Positions 38,253 through 45,320 of a stretch of DNA of 64,000 nucleotides are shown piece by piece. Position 1 is the stretch's first letter; every line of letters starts with the position of its first letter. The notes under the pieces were generated by a model, which saw only the letters and a program-made list of their open reading frames with translations, was not told the origin of the DNA and made no database searches. This DNA comes from Parapontixanthobacter sp963736595 (GTDB taxonomy: Bacteria; Pseudomonadota; Alphaproteobacteria; Sphingomonadales; Sphingomonadaceae), in contig CAVTPG010000009.1 of assembly GCA_963736595.1 (NCBI GenBank), positions 1 through 64,000 of the forward strand. The letters run 5' to 3'. Position numbers and translations under genes: made by a program.

Positions 38253-39041
38253 TCACAATGTCTGATTGGCGTTGCGCAGCATCTCATCAACGGCGCTGAT
38301 CATCTTGGAATTGATCTCGTAAGCGCGCTGCGCTTCGATCATCGCAACCATTTCTTCCACGACGTTGACGTTGGATGTTTCCAGCATACCTTGCCGGATC
38401 GCGCCGCGTCCCTCAGTTCCGGCAACGCCGATCTCCGCTGTGCCACTCGCTGCAGTTTCGAGCAGGAAATTGTCGCCGCTTGCTTGCAGTCCGGCAGGAT
38501 TGGCAAACCGGGCGATGGTAATCTGACCGATTTCGGCGGGTTCCGCTTCGCCTGACAGCATGGCGCTGACCGTGCCATCGGGCGCGATCGTTACGCTCAT
38601 CGCACCTTCCGGGACGGCAATGGCGGGCTGCACCGCAAAACCCTGAGCTGTGACCAATTGCCCTTCGGCACTCAGGGTAAAATTGCCCGCCCGCGTATAG
38701 CTTGTCGTGCCGTCGGGCTTCTCGATCTGGAAATACCCATTGCCATCCAGCGCCATGTCGAAGGCATTGCCGGTCGTATCCAGCGTGCCTTGTGTTTCGA
38801 CGCGGCTGGTGCCTTGCAACTTCACTCCGGTACCAAGGTTGAGGCCGATGGCATAAGCGGTTTCTCCAGTAGAGCGTTGTCCTGCTACCCGTGCATCCTG
38901 ATAAGCCAGCGTCGCAAAATTGGCTCGGTCGCGTTTGAAGCCAGTGGTGCCGATATTTGCCAGATTGTTGGAGATGACGCGCATCCGTGCGTCCTGAGCT
39001 TCCAGCCCGGTGCGGGCGACGTGAAGAGCGGAAATAGGCAT
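38253..39041 (-). CDS. flgG: distal rod protein FlgG
   Basis: FlgG forms the distal rod. The 262-residue product begins ISALHVARTGLEAQDARMRV and then ISNNLANIGTTGFKRDRANF, and ends VEEMVAMIEAQRAYEINSKM. Length, start and end motifs are canonical for FlgG. A signal peptide is absent, as export is type III. It lies just upstream of flgH. Confidence 0.96.
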   Translation of the reverse strand: MPISALHVARTGLEAQDARMRVISNNLANIGTTGFKRDRANFATLAYQDARVAGQRSTGETAYAIGLNLGTGVKLQGTSRVETQGTLDTTGNAFDMALDGNGYFQIEKPDGTTSYTRAGNFTLSAEGQLVTAQGFAVQPAIAVPEGAMSVTIAPDGTVSAMLSGEAEPAEIGQITIARFANPAGLQASGDNFLLETAASGTAEIGVAGTEGRGAIRQGMLETSNVNVVEEMVAMIEAQRAYEINSKMISAVDEMLRNANQTL

Positions 39042-39074
39042 AAAATCGTGTCCTTGTTCGGTGAAAAGCGCGGA

Positions 39075-39818
39075 TCAGCCGCGCAGGCTCATCAGCCGGG
39101 CGCCCGCTTGGTCGAGCTCGTTGGCAGTGGTGAAAATCTTGACCCGGCGATCGAAACTGCGCTGTGCCTCGATGATGTCGATCATGGTTCCGGCGGCATC
39201 GACATTGGATTGTTCGAGCGCTCCGGTTTGCAACTCCGCAGCGGCATCGCCGGGCAAGATCCCGCCGCCGACAACCCGCATGAAGCCTTCGAGATCCTTC
39301 TCGATCCTGCTGCCAATGGGGCTGGCCAGTTTAATCCGCGCGATTTCCTGCGCTGGCTGATCGGGAGCAGCTGGATCAGCCGACATCACTGCGCCATCGG
39401 CGGAAATGGTAACAGCGCTTCCAAGGGGCACGGTGATCGGCCCGTTCGCACCCATTACCGGGCGGCCATCTCCGTTTTGCAGCACGCCGCTTGCACTGAC
39501 GCTGAGATCGCCGCGCCGCGAATACACTTCGGTTCCGTCGCCAGCTTGCAATGTAAGGAGGGCGGCGCCCGTCACAGCCACATCCATTGGCTGTCCGGTG
39601 TGAATGATACTGCCAGCGGCCATATTTGCCCCGCGCACCGCACCTTGGGTCATAGCGCGCGCTTCCAGTGCCGGTCCTTTCAACGTCATCGGCTGTACGC
39701 TGAAGGTTTCGGCGCGAAAGCCGGTGGTTTGCGCATTGGCAAGATTGCTGGCGACGGCGCGCTGGCGCGACATAGCTGCATCCATGCCCGAAAGCGCGGT
39801 GTAGATCATCCGGTCCAT
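39075..39818 (-). CDS. flgF: proximal rod protein FlgF
   Basis: FlgF is a proximal rod protein. The 247-residue product starts MDRMIYTALSGMDAAMSRQR, followed by ASNLANAQTTGFRAETFSVQ, and ends TMIDIIEAQRSFDRRVKIF. This matches FlgF, which resembles FlgG but begins MIYTAL. It is six bases after flgE; the start may be the ATG at 39809. Confidence 0.94.
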   Translation of the reverse strand: MDRMIYTALSGMDAAMSRQRAVASNLANAQTTGFRAETFSVQPMTLKGPALEARAMTQGAVRGANMAAGSIIHTGQPMDVAVTGAALLTLQAGDGTEVYSRRGDLSVSASGVLQNGDGRPVMGANGPITVPLGSAVTISADGAVMSADPAAPDQPAQEIARIKLASPIGSRIEKDLEGFMRVVGGGILPGDAAAELQTGALEQSNVDAAGTMIDIIEAQRSFDRRVKIFTTANELDQAGARLMSLRG

Positions 39819-39823
39819 GCGCT

Positions 39824-40639
39824 TTATGTCCGCAGATTGATGATAGTCTGGGAAATCTGAGTGGCCGTATCGATGGCCTTCGCATTGGCTTGAAAATTGC
39901 GCTGCGCGGTGATCAGGCCGACCATTTCTTCGGCGAGATCAACATTGGACCGCTCCAATGTGCCGGATAAGAGATCACCATAGCGATCGACACCGGGAAC
40001 CCCGTAAGCGGGCACACCGGACAGGCCGGTCGCTTCCCATTTGGAAAAGCCGTTTTGGCGCAAGCCATCGGGCGCGATAAAGCTCGCCAAAGCCACCCGG
40101 CCAACGGTGTCGATCGTGCCATCCACATAGGTGGCATTGATCGTGCCATCTTTCTCAAACGTTACACCGGCCAGATCCGCACCCGCCGCATTGACCGAAG
40201 CGATTTGCGCATCGACAGTGGTGCCGGGCGCAATCGGTTGGCCGGCGGCATCGACTTCCATAACTTGCAAGCGGTTATTGGCCCCGTCTTGGATATAGCC
40301 GTCGCCGTCGATCGCAAATGATCCATTGCGCGTGTAGGTTATCTTTCCGCTTTCCCCGCCGCGCGTTGTGAAGAACCCGTCGCCGCTGATGGCGATATCG
40401 GTGGCATTGCCGGTCTGCTCGATCGCGCCAAGGCTAAAATTCTGCTTGATCGAGGTGACCGTGGCGCCAATCCCTTTGACTTGGCGCGGGTCGGTGAAGG
40501 AATTGCCAGCCACCAGATCGGCAAACTGCGTATCGCTTTTCTTAAAGCCGGTGGTTTCGGCATTAGCGATGTTGTGCGCGATCACACCGAGGTCGGTCTG
40601 CGCGTTTTTAAGGCCGTTTAGGGAGGTATAAAAAGACAT
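39824..40639 (-). CDS. flgE: flagellar hook protein FlgE, short form
   Basis: The hook subunit starts at the ATG at 40639 (MSFYTSLNGLKNAQTDLGV, then IAHNIANAETTGFKKSDTQF). It ends DLAEEMVGLITAQRNFQANA. At about 271 residues it is much shorter than the usual 400 or so, so the hook surface domains are reduced. The middle (TVDAQIASVNAAGADLAGVT) fits the FlgE barrel region. Position after flgD confirms FlgE. Confidence 0.9.
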   Translation of the reverse strand: MSFYTSLNGLKNAQTDLGVIAHNIANAETTGFKKSDTQFADLVAGNSFTDPRQVKGIGATVTSIKQNFSLGAIEQTGNATDIAISGDGFFTTRGGESGKITYTRNGSFAIDGDGYIQDGANNRLQVMEVDAAGQPIAPGTTVDAQIASVNAAGADLAGVTFEKDGTINATYVDGTIDTVGRVALASFIAPDGLRQNGFSKWEATGLSGVPAYGVPGVDRYGDLLSGTLERSNVDLAEEMVGLITAQRNFQANAKAIDTATQISQTIINLRT

Positions 40640-40643
40640 CAAC

Positions 40644-40988
40644 TTACCTTTCAGGAATTGTCGGGAGTGGTGATTGCAGGTTGACCGGGCGCACCCGCAC
40701 CGCCGCCGCAGCTTGTGTTTGCAGCGCAATCAGCGTGTCGAGCTTTTCGGAAATATCTGCGAGAGAGGCGTTGCCTTCGGTTGCTCCGGCTAGCGAAGAG
40801 AACTGCGCCATTTGCGCCAGCATCTCTTTGTTATCGACCGGATCGAACGGGTCTTGCTGCTTCAATTGTTCGACCATCAGGCGCAGAAAGTCGCCATGGC
40901 CCAATGCTGAAAAGCCGGAATTTGCGGCAACGCTGGATGCATTGCCCGTGATGCCATTTGGCAAATTTGTGGAAGCTACTGGGGTCAT
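40644..40988 (-). CDS. flgD: hook-capping protein FlgD, truncated form
   Basis: FlgD caps the growing hook. Only the conserved N-terminal part is present (FLRLMVEQLKQQDPFDPVDN and KEMLAQMAQFSSLAGATEG). The 114-residue protein lacks the C-terminal tudor/Ig-like domains of the usual 220-residue FlgD. Other hook proteins here are also short. The start overlaps the flgC stop by four bases, so the gene is in normal position. Confidence 0.88.
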   Translation of the reverse strand: MTPVASTNLPNGITGNASSVAANSGFSALGHGDFLRLMVEQLKQQDPFDPVDNKEMLAQMAQFSSLAGATEGNASLADISEKLDTLIALQTQAAAAVRVRPVNLQSPLPTIPER

Positions 40989-41395
40989 TTGATCCTCATC
41001 GTATCAAGCATGAGTTGTTTGGCTGTTTGCATGGCTTCGACCAGATTTTGATACTGGCGACTGCTTTCCATGATCTCGACCATTTCGGCCGTCTCATCGA
41101 CCGGCGCTTGCCAGACATCGCCATTTTCATCGGCAAGCGGGTGCCCTGGTTCATGGCGCTTTATCGGGGCAGCGTCGGAGCGGTATATTCCGGCCACGCG
41201 GACGGTGGAAAAGCCGCTGGCGCGATCCAGTTCTTCGCCGAATACCGGGCGCAATGGGCGATAGGCCTCGTCCTCGCTGGCTGCGACCGACCCGCCATTG
41301 GCAAGGTTGGAAGCTGCCGCATTCATGCGCACAAGCTGCGCCGACATTCCGCGCTGGACTTGCTCGAAAATGGACATGGGCTGTGCCATGCTCAT
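40985..41395 (-). CDS. flgC: proximal rod protein FlgC
   Basis: FlgC is a proximal rod protein of about 135 residues. The N-terminal SIFEQVQRGMSAQLVRMNAA followed by ASNLANGG, and the C-terminal ETAEMVEIMESSRQYQNLVE, are characteristic. The ATG at 41395 overlaps the flgB stop (ATGA). It is co-transcribed with flgB and flgD. Confidence 0.94.
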   Translation of the reverse strand: MSMAQPMSIFEQVQRGMSAQLVRMNAAASNLANGGSVAASEDEAYRPLRPVFGEELDRASGFSTVRVAGIYRSDAAPIKRHEPGHPLADENGDVWQAPVDETAEMVEIMESSRQYQNLVEAMQTAKQLMLDTMRIK

Positions 41396-41739
41396 TCGCC
41401 TTTCAGCGCGCGGGTCACGGTGTTCACCTTGCCCTGAACGAATGACAATGTTGCCGAATAGGCCACGGCATTTTCGGCAAAGGCCATCTGCTCATTGGCC
41501 AGTTCGACCGTATTGCCATCGAGCGAGGGCATAACGGGAATGCGATAACGCAAAGCTCCTGAAGCAGCGCGATCCGCGTTTTGGCCGGTTAACCGCGCGT
41601 CCAGAGCGGCGGCGAAATCGATGTCGCGCGCCTTGTAACCCGGCGTTGCGGCGTTCGCGATATTGGAAGTCAGCATTCCCATCCGCTGCGAGCGGACTTC
41701 CAGTGCTGCGCCGTGAATACCAAACATTGCGTGTGACAT
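41392..41739 (-). CDS. flgB: proximal rod protein FlgB
   Basis: FlgB is the most proximal rod subunit and the first gene of the flg operon. The ATG at 41739 gives HAMFGIHGAALEVRSQRMGM, then LTSNIANAATPGYKARDIDF, the typical FlgB start, and about 115 residues. The frame is open further upstream, but that stretch contains the sigma-54 promoter, so it cannot be coding. The last part (NEQMAFAENAVAYSATLSF) fits the C-terminal helix. Confidence 0.94.
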   Translation of the reverse strand: MSHAMFGIHGAALEVRSQRMGMLTSNIANAATPGYKARDIDFAAALDARLTGQNADRAASGALRYRIPVMPSLDGNTVELANEQMAFAENAVAYSATLSFVQGKVNTVTRALKGE

Positions 41740-41786
41740 AAGATTGTCCTTTCCGGGCGATGCGAGCCGACCCGCTGGAAAGATCA

Positions 41787-41801
41787 GCAAGAGCCGTGCC
41801 A
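41787..41801 (-). promoter_or_regulatory. sigma-54 promoter of flg operon
   Basis: On the minus strand the sequence reads TGGCAC, five bases, TTGC, an exact match to the sigma-54 (-24/-12) consensus, 48 bases before the flgB ATG. The transcript should start near 41775. The complete 17-mer TGGCACGGCTCTTGCTG recurs upstream of the transglycosylase gene. An FlbD-like activator is encoded in the window. Confidence 0.85.
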
Positions 41802-41860
41802 GTTTTGTTTCGCCGCACTTTGCGGTGGGAGAAAAGGTCGAGGGCACCGTTGGCGGCAAC

Positions 41861-41893
41861 ACAGGCGGTCACACAGGCGGTCACACTGGCGGC
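41861..41893. repeat. tandem 12-bp repeat upstream of flgB promoter
   Basis: Two exact copies of ACAGGCGGTCAC (41861-41872 and 41873-41884) are followed by a partial third (ACTGGCGGC). They lie about 85-120 bases upstream of the predicted flgB transcription start, the usual place for a sigma-54 activator site, and about 90 bases ahead of the divergent fusion gene. Function as an enhancer is inferred. Confidence 0.6.
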
Positions 41894-41980
41894 AGCAAAT
41901 TGCCGGATGCGGCAAACTTCGTCCGGTCGCTTAAAATTTCCCGGTGTGTGACCGTATTGGCTTGAGAGGAGATGATTTTC

Positions 41981-43138
41981 ATGGCCGAAGCGCATTTTGC
42001 GATTCTGTTCGATCCGGTCAGCGCGGCAATGGTGCTGGGTGGTACGGCGATTGCCACCATGCTGCGCTGTGGACGGAGCGAGTTGGCGGCACTGACAGCG
42101 GTCATCAGGCAGCTTTCGCGGCCACGCTTTTCTTACGACAAGATGCGCGCCGAGTTGGCCGCGCAAGTCCGCATGATCCGCAAGGATGGCGTGCTGCACG
42201 CGCGACCGGAATTGTGCGCAGATGAAGAAATTGCCGATGCGACAGAGGAATTGATCCGTCACCGCTCCATTCCGGCACTGATTGCGGCCCATGAGCGCCA
42301 TGCCGGCGCGCGCATCACTGCAAGAGAAAAAGCATTGACGGTGCTCAATCAGGCGGCGGAGCTGGCACCTGTATTCGGACTTGCAGGCACATTGCTTGCG
42401 TTGAGCCAGCTGTCCGCCCCGGACATGGATCGCACCGGGTCGATGAGCGCAATAGGCATGGCCGTCGTGACCACCTTATACGGGTTGCTGGCCGCGCATC
42501 TTGTCCTGCTGCCTCTGGCGCGTTTGATCGAGCGGCGCGGAGAAGCCGAGGAACGGGACCGGCAGCAACTGATCGACTGGCTGGCGGAACAATTATCCGG
42601 TGCGCTGCCTGATAGTGGCCGAGCCTTCCGCGCAAACCTCAATACGACAAAGCGCGTGACAATCCCGGTAACTTATGGATGGCAGGTAATGCTCGCCGAT
42701 CTTTCGCTGATCCTGTTCGTGACCACGGCCACTGCGCTGTCTGACGAACCGTCACAAGCCAAGATGGCTGTCGAAAGCGCACACACGACGACAAGATCCG
42801 ATCCGGTTGCGGTGTGGCGCGCCGATAGTTCGGTATCGCTGGCAGATTGGCTATTCGAGCGGCCTGCAGATCCTCGCGAGATACTGACTATCTTTGTAGG
42901 TTACGGCGATGATGCGGATTTCGGTTCGGACTCGCGCGAACAGGCTATGGTCAGCGCTTTGGACGCGGCGCGCGATGCGGCAGACGTGGGCTATACTGCG
43001 CGGATAGTGTTGGAGCCGGAAAGTGGCGATGGCGAGGCATTGACAGCTTCATTTGCTTTCGATCGCGGGATGGATAGCGGCAGTCTGGCACAGTCCTTGC
43101 TAATATCGGACGGTATAAAAACATCTTCCGGAGAATAA
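41981..43138 (+). CDS. MotA-MotB fusion-like stator/ion-channel protein
   Basis: This 385-residue protein combines both stator halves. Residues about 10-30 (ILFDPVSAAMVLGGTAIATM) match the second MotA helix. Helices at about 125-145 (LAPVFGLAGTLLALSQL) and 158-182 (MAVVTTLYGLLAAHLVLLPL) match MotA helices 3 and 4, with both conserved prolines (P130, P178). A fourth helix (GWQVMLADLSLILFVTTAT) aligns with the MotB channel helix (WKVAYADF) and keeps its Asp (D240). The last 130 residues are periplasmic and not a clear OmpA domain. MotA helix 1 is missing. GAGGAG lies nine bases before the ATG at 41981; an ATG at 41972 is less favoured. It diverges from flgB. Ordinary MotA and MotB are also present, so this may be a second stator or an accessory channel. 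Confidence 0.7.
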   Translation: MAEAHFAILFDPVSAAMVLGGTAIATMLRCGRSELAALTAVIRQLSRPRFSYDKMRAELAAQVRMIRKDGVLHARPELCADEEIADATEELIRHRSIPALIAAHERHAGARITAREKALTVLNQAAELAPVFGLAGTLLALSQLSAPDMDRTGSMSAIGMAVVTTLYGLLAAHLVLLPLARLIERRGEAEERDRQQLIDWLAEQLSGALPDSGRAFRANLNTTKRVTIPVTYGWQVMLADLSLILFVTTATALSDEPSQAKMAVESAHTTTRSDPVAVWRADSSVSLADWLFERPADPREILTIFVGYGDDADFGSDSREQAMVSALDAARDAADVGYTARIVLEPESGDGEALTASFAFDRGMDSGSLAQSLLISDGIKTSSGE

Positions 43139-43139
43139 A

Positions 43140-43649
43140 ATGCGTATCGCTCTCTCAGTCGTTTGCTTGATATTTGCAGCATCGCCAGCGTTTGCCGAAC
43201 AATCGGATGATTTTGTGGATACGCAGGATATAGATCGCGCAGTGCAGTCGTATACCGGGCATCCCGTGGGTGCGCGGCAAGGTGCGATGAGGCCAGTGGA
43301 TCGCCGACTTCGCCTTGCTATCTGCAAAGGCGGTTTCGCGATGGATTGGTACGGAAAAGGCCGAAAGACCGTAAAGGTCGAATGCCCGGAGCCCGGTGGC
43401 TGGAAAATCTATGTACCCATAGCCAGCGGCCAATCCGGCGCGCTTGCAGAACGAGCAGTCCCGGTCGTAGCGCGCGGAGACATGGTCTCGATCGCTGTAC
43501 GCGGCCCTGGCTTCAGCGTGGCTCATCAGGGACAGGCGATGGAAGCTGGCAGTATTGGCGATTGGATCCGCGTGAAACCAGTCGGCAACCGCGAGCCTTT
43601 ACGCGCGCGGATCGATCAACCCGGTCAGGTTTCGATACCCATCTCATAA
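43140..43649 (+). CDS. flgA: P-ring chaperone FlgA
   Basis: FlgA is a periplasmic chaperone for FlgI. The 169-residue product has a signal peptide (ALSVVCLIFAASPAFA) and the FlgA/SAF domain (DRRLRLAICKGGFAMDWYG; VPVVARGDMVSIAVRGPGFS; GDWIRVKPVGNREPLRARID). The ATG at 43140 follows GGAG by seven bases and comes straight after the fusion gene, so they are probably co-transcribed. Confidence 0.9.
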   Translation: MRIALSVVCLIFAASPAFAEQSDDFVDTQDIDRAVQSYTGHPVGARQGAMRPVDRRLRLAICKGGFAMDWYGKGRKTVKVECPEPGGWKIYVPIASGQSGALAERAVPVVARGDMVSIAVRGPGFSVAHQGQAMEAGSIGDWIRVKPVGNREPLRARIDQPGQVSIPIS

Positions 43650-43724
43650 ATTTTTGTCTTCGCCCTTAATATCGCCAGCCAAAGACCGTTCTTGCTGACA
43701 AGTATCTTGTGAGGAGCCTTGAAA

Positions 43725-44027
43725 ATGTCCTTTGATCTCAAACCTGTCGGCGGTCTTTCACCGCTCCCGGCTGCTGCTTCGGACACGCGCCCTCGTTCCG
43801 AAGCGCAGGATGGCACGAAATCCGCCAGCCAGCCTAAAAGCGGTTCACAGGCTGGCGTAATAGTCGAAATCGGATCGGCTCCATCGAGCAGTGTTGGTCC
43901 GCCAGTCGATGCGGCGCGCGTTGCGGAAATTCGTACTGCAATTCAGCAAGGTACCTATCCGCTGCTTCCCACGAAAATAGCCGATGCCATGGTCGCTGCA
44001 ACAATGATGCAAGGCTCTAAAGAATGA
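43725..44027 (+). CDS. flgM: anti-sigma-28 factor FlgM
   Basis: FlgM holds FliA inactive until the hook is finished and is then exported. The roughly 100-residue protein has a disordered N-terminal half and the conserved FliA-binding end: VDAARVAEIRTAIQQGTYPL then PTKIADAMV. The ATG at 43725 has GAGGAG eight bases upstream, so it is preferred to the TTG at 43719. fliA, its target, is encoded in this cluster. Confidence 0.92.
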   Translation: MSFDLKPVGGLSPLPAAASDTRPRSEAQDGTKSASQPKSGSQAGVIVEIGSAPSSSVGPPVDAARVAEIRTAIQQGTYPLLPTKIADAMVAATMMQGSKE

Positions 44028-44344
44028 ACGCGTCACACCTGACAGAAAATTTGCGGCAAATGTTGGCCGTTCTCGAAGATGAGCGGCAAGCGCTTGCCGC
44101 TCTCGATGTCGATGCCTTGACTATGTCCAGTCGGTCAAAACAGAGCCTGTGCGATGTTTTGGGAGCAGAACCACAAGTCATCGATGACGAATGTCGTGGG
44201 CTCCTGATCGCTGCGAGGCAGGCCAACGAGGTCAATCGCCGCGTGCGCAATTTGGTCGCTGCCAATGTTGCGGCGCGCCTTGACGCGCTGACAGAAGCGC
44301 CCGGGACTTACACCCGCCAAAACCGGGCTGGCTACGCTTGCTAG
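44024..44344 (+). CDS. flgN: FlgN-like export chaperone
   Basis: A 106-residue helical protein overlapping the flgM stop (ATGA), the normal flgM-flgN order. FlgN is the cytoplasmic chaperone for FlgK and FlgL. Alternating Leu and charged residues (LTENLRQMLAVLEDERQALA and EVNRRVRNLVAANVAARLDA) fit the FlgN helical bundle. Similarity is modest, so the call depends on position and shape. Confidence 0.72.
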   Translation: MNASHLTENLRQMLAVLEDERQALAALDVDALTMSSRSKQSLCDVLGAEPQVIDDECRGLLIAARQANEVNRRVRNLVAANVAARLDALTEAPGTYTRQNRAGYAC

Positions 44345-44359
44345 AGTGCATTCAATAAT

Positions 44360-44374
44360 TGGCACGGCTCTTGC
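44360..44374 (+). promoter_or_regulatory. sigma-54 promoter upstream of lytic transglycosylase and flhA-fliA
   Basis: TGGCAC, five bases, TTGC gives a perfect -24/-12 match 38 bases before the TTG at 44412. The 17-mer TGGCACGGCTCTTGCTG is identical to the flgB promoter. This should drive the transglycosylase, flhA and fliA as one operon, which places fliA under sigma-54. Confidence 0.85.
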
Positions 44375-44411
44375 TGCATCACTGGGAAAGTCAATTTTCA
44401 GGATGTAGGCC

Positions 44412-45320
44412 TTGAACGACATTACGACTATTTCCGCTGCACCACCAACCGCCAAGTCGGAGACACGGCAGGCGATCGCTCACGCCGCTGCGGCTACCGG
44501 GACCGACTTCTCCTATCTGTTGGCGCAAGCAAAGATCGAGTCCTCGCTTGATCCGCACGCGCGCGCCGCAACCTCTTCCGCCAGCGGGCTGTTTCAATTT
44601 ATCGACAGCACTTGGCTTAACACACTGGATCGGCACGGCAGCAAGCACGGCATGACCGGCATCGCCGATGCAATTCAAAATAGGGGTGGGCGGGCGAGCG
44701 TTAGCAACCCCGCACAACGCGCGGAAATTATGGCGTTGCGCTTCGATCCGCAGGCATCCTCGTTAATGGCTGGCGCGCTGGCCGGAGACAATCGCGTTGC
44801 GCTGCAATCTGTGCTGGGACGCGATCCTGACGCAGCGGAACTCTATCTTGCGCATTTTCTGGGTGAGCGAGGCGCGACGAAATTTCTGACGGCTATGGAA
44901 ACCAATCCTGCATCCACAGCCGCTTCGGTATTGCCGCGCGCTGCTGCTGCGAACAAACCGATCTTCTACGAGCCAAGCGGCGCACCGCGTTCCCTTACAG
45001 GCGTGATGGAAATCATTCGCGGAAAAATCGACGCGGCGTTGCAGGGCGAGGGCGAATTATCGACCACGTCAATTTCCGATGGAGCGGGCGCATCCTCCAG
45101 CATGGAAGCGCGTTTCGTATCTGCGCGTTCGGACTGGCAAGCGCGCAACGCATACCAGCCGATGGGAAGGTCAAGCGTATCGGATTTGTCATCACTGTCG
45201 GCGCCCTCTTCCATGTCCTCCATGTCTTCCATGTCCGATATTCTGCGTGACAGCTTCGGGGCAGACGCTTCGCCCAATGTTCGGACCGCCTATGGCAAGC
45301 TGAAAGCATTCGGCCTGTGA
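44412..45320 (+). CDS. flagellar lytic transglycosylase (SLT domain)
   Basis: A 302-residue protein with an N-terminal SLT fold: YLLAQAKIESSLDPHARAAT includes the catalytic Glu, and SSASGLFQFIDSTWLNTL follows. This is the wall-cutting enzyme that opens a gap for the rod, replacing the missing half of FlgJ. There is no obvious Sec signal peptide, so type III export or a cytosolic start problem must be considered. The start is a TTG with AGG upstream, 38 bases after the sigma-54 site. The C-terminal half is low-complexity, with SSM repeats. Its end overlaps flhA (GTGA). Confidence 0.8.
   Translation: MNDITTISAAPPTAKSETRQAIAHAAAATGTDFSYLLAQAKIESSLDPHARAATSSASGLFQFIDSTWLNTLDRHGSKHGMTGIADAIQNRGGRASVSNPAQRAEIMALRFDPQASSLMAGALAGDNRVALQSVLGRDPDAAELYLAHFLGERGATKFLTAMETNPASTAASVLPRAAAANKPIFYEPSGAPRSLTGVMEIIRGKIDAALQGEGELSTTSISDGAGASSSMEARFVSARSDWQARNAYQPMGRSSVSDLSSLSAPSSMSSMSSMSDILRDSFGADASPNVRTAYGKLKAFGL
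45207..45233 (+). repeat. 9-bp tandem repeat coding for Ser-Ser-Met
   Basis: Three copies of the 9-base unit TCTTCCATG (the middle one reads TCCTCCATG) encode SSMSSMSSM, near residues 266-274 of the transglycosylase. Such in-frame repeats can vary in copy number without breaking the frame. Confidence 0.85.

Noticed and set aside
41740..41862. N-terminal extension of FlgB
   Set aside because: The frame is open but contains the sigma-54 promoter and does not resemble FlgB.
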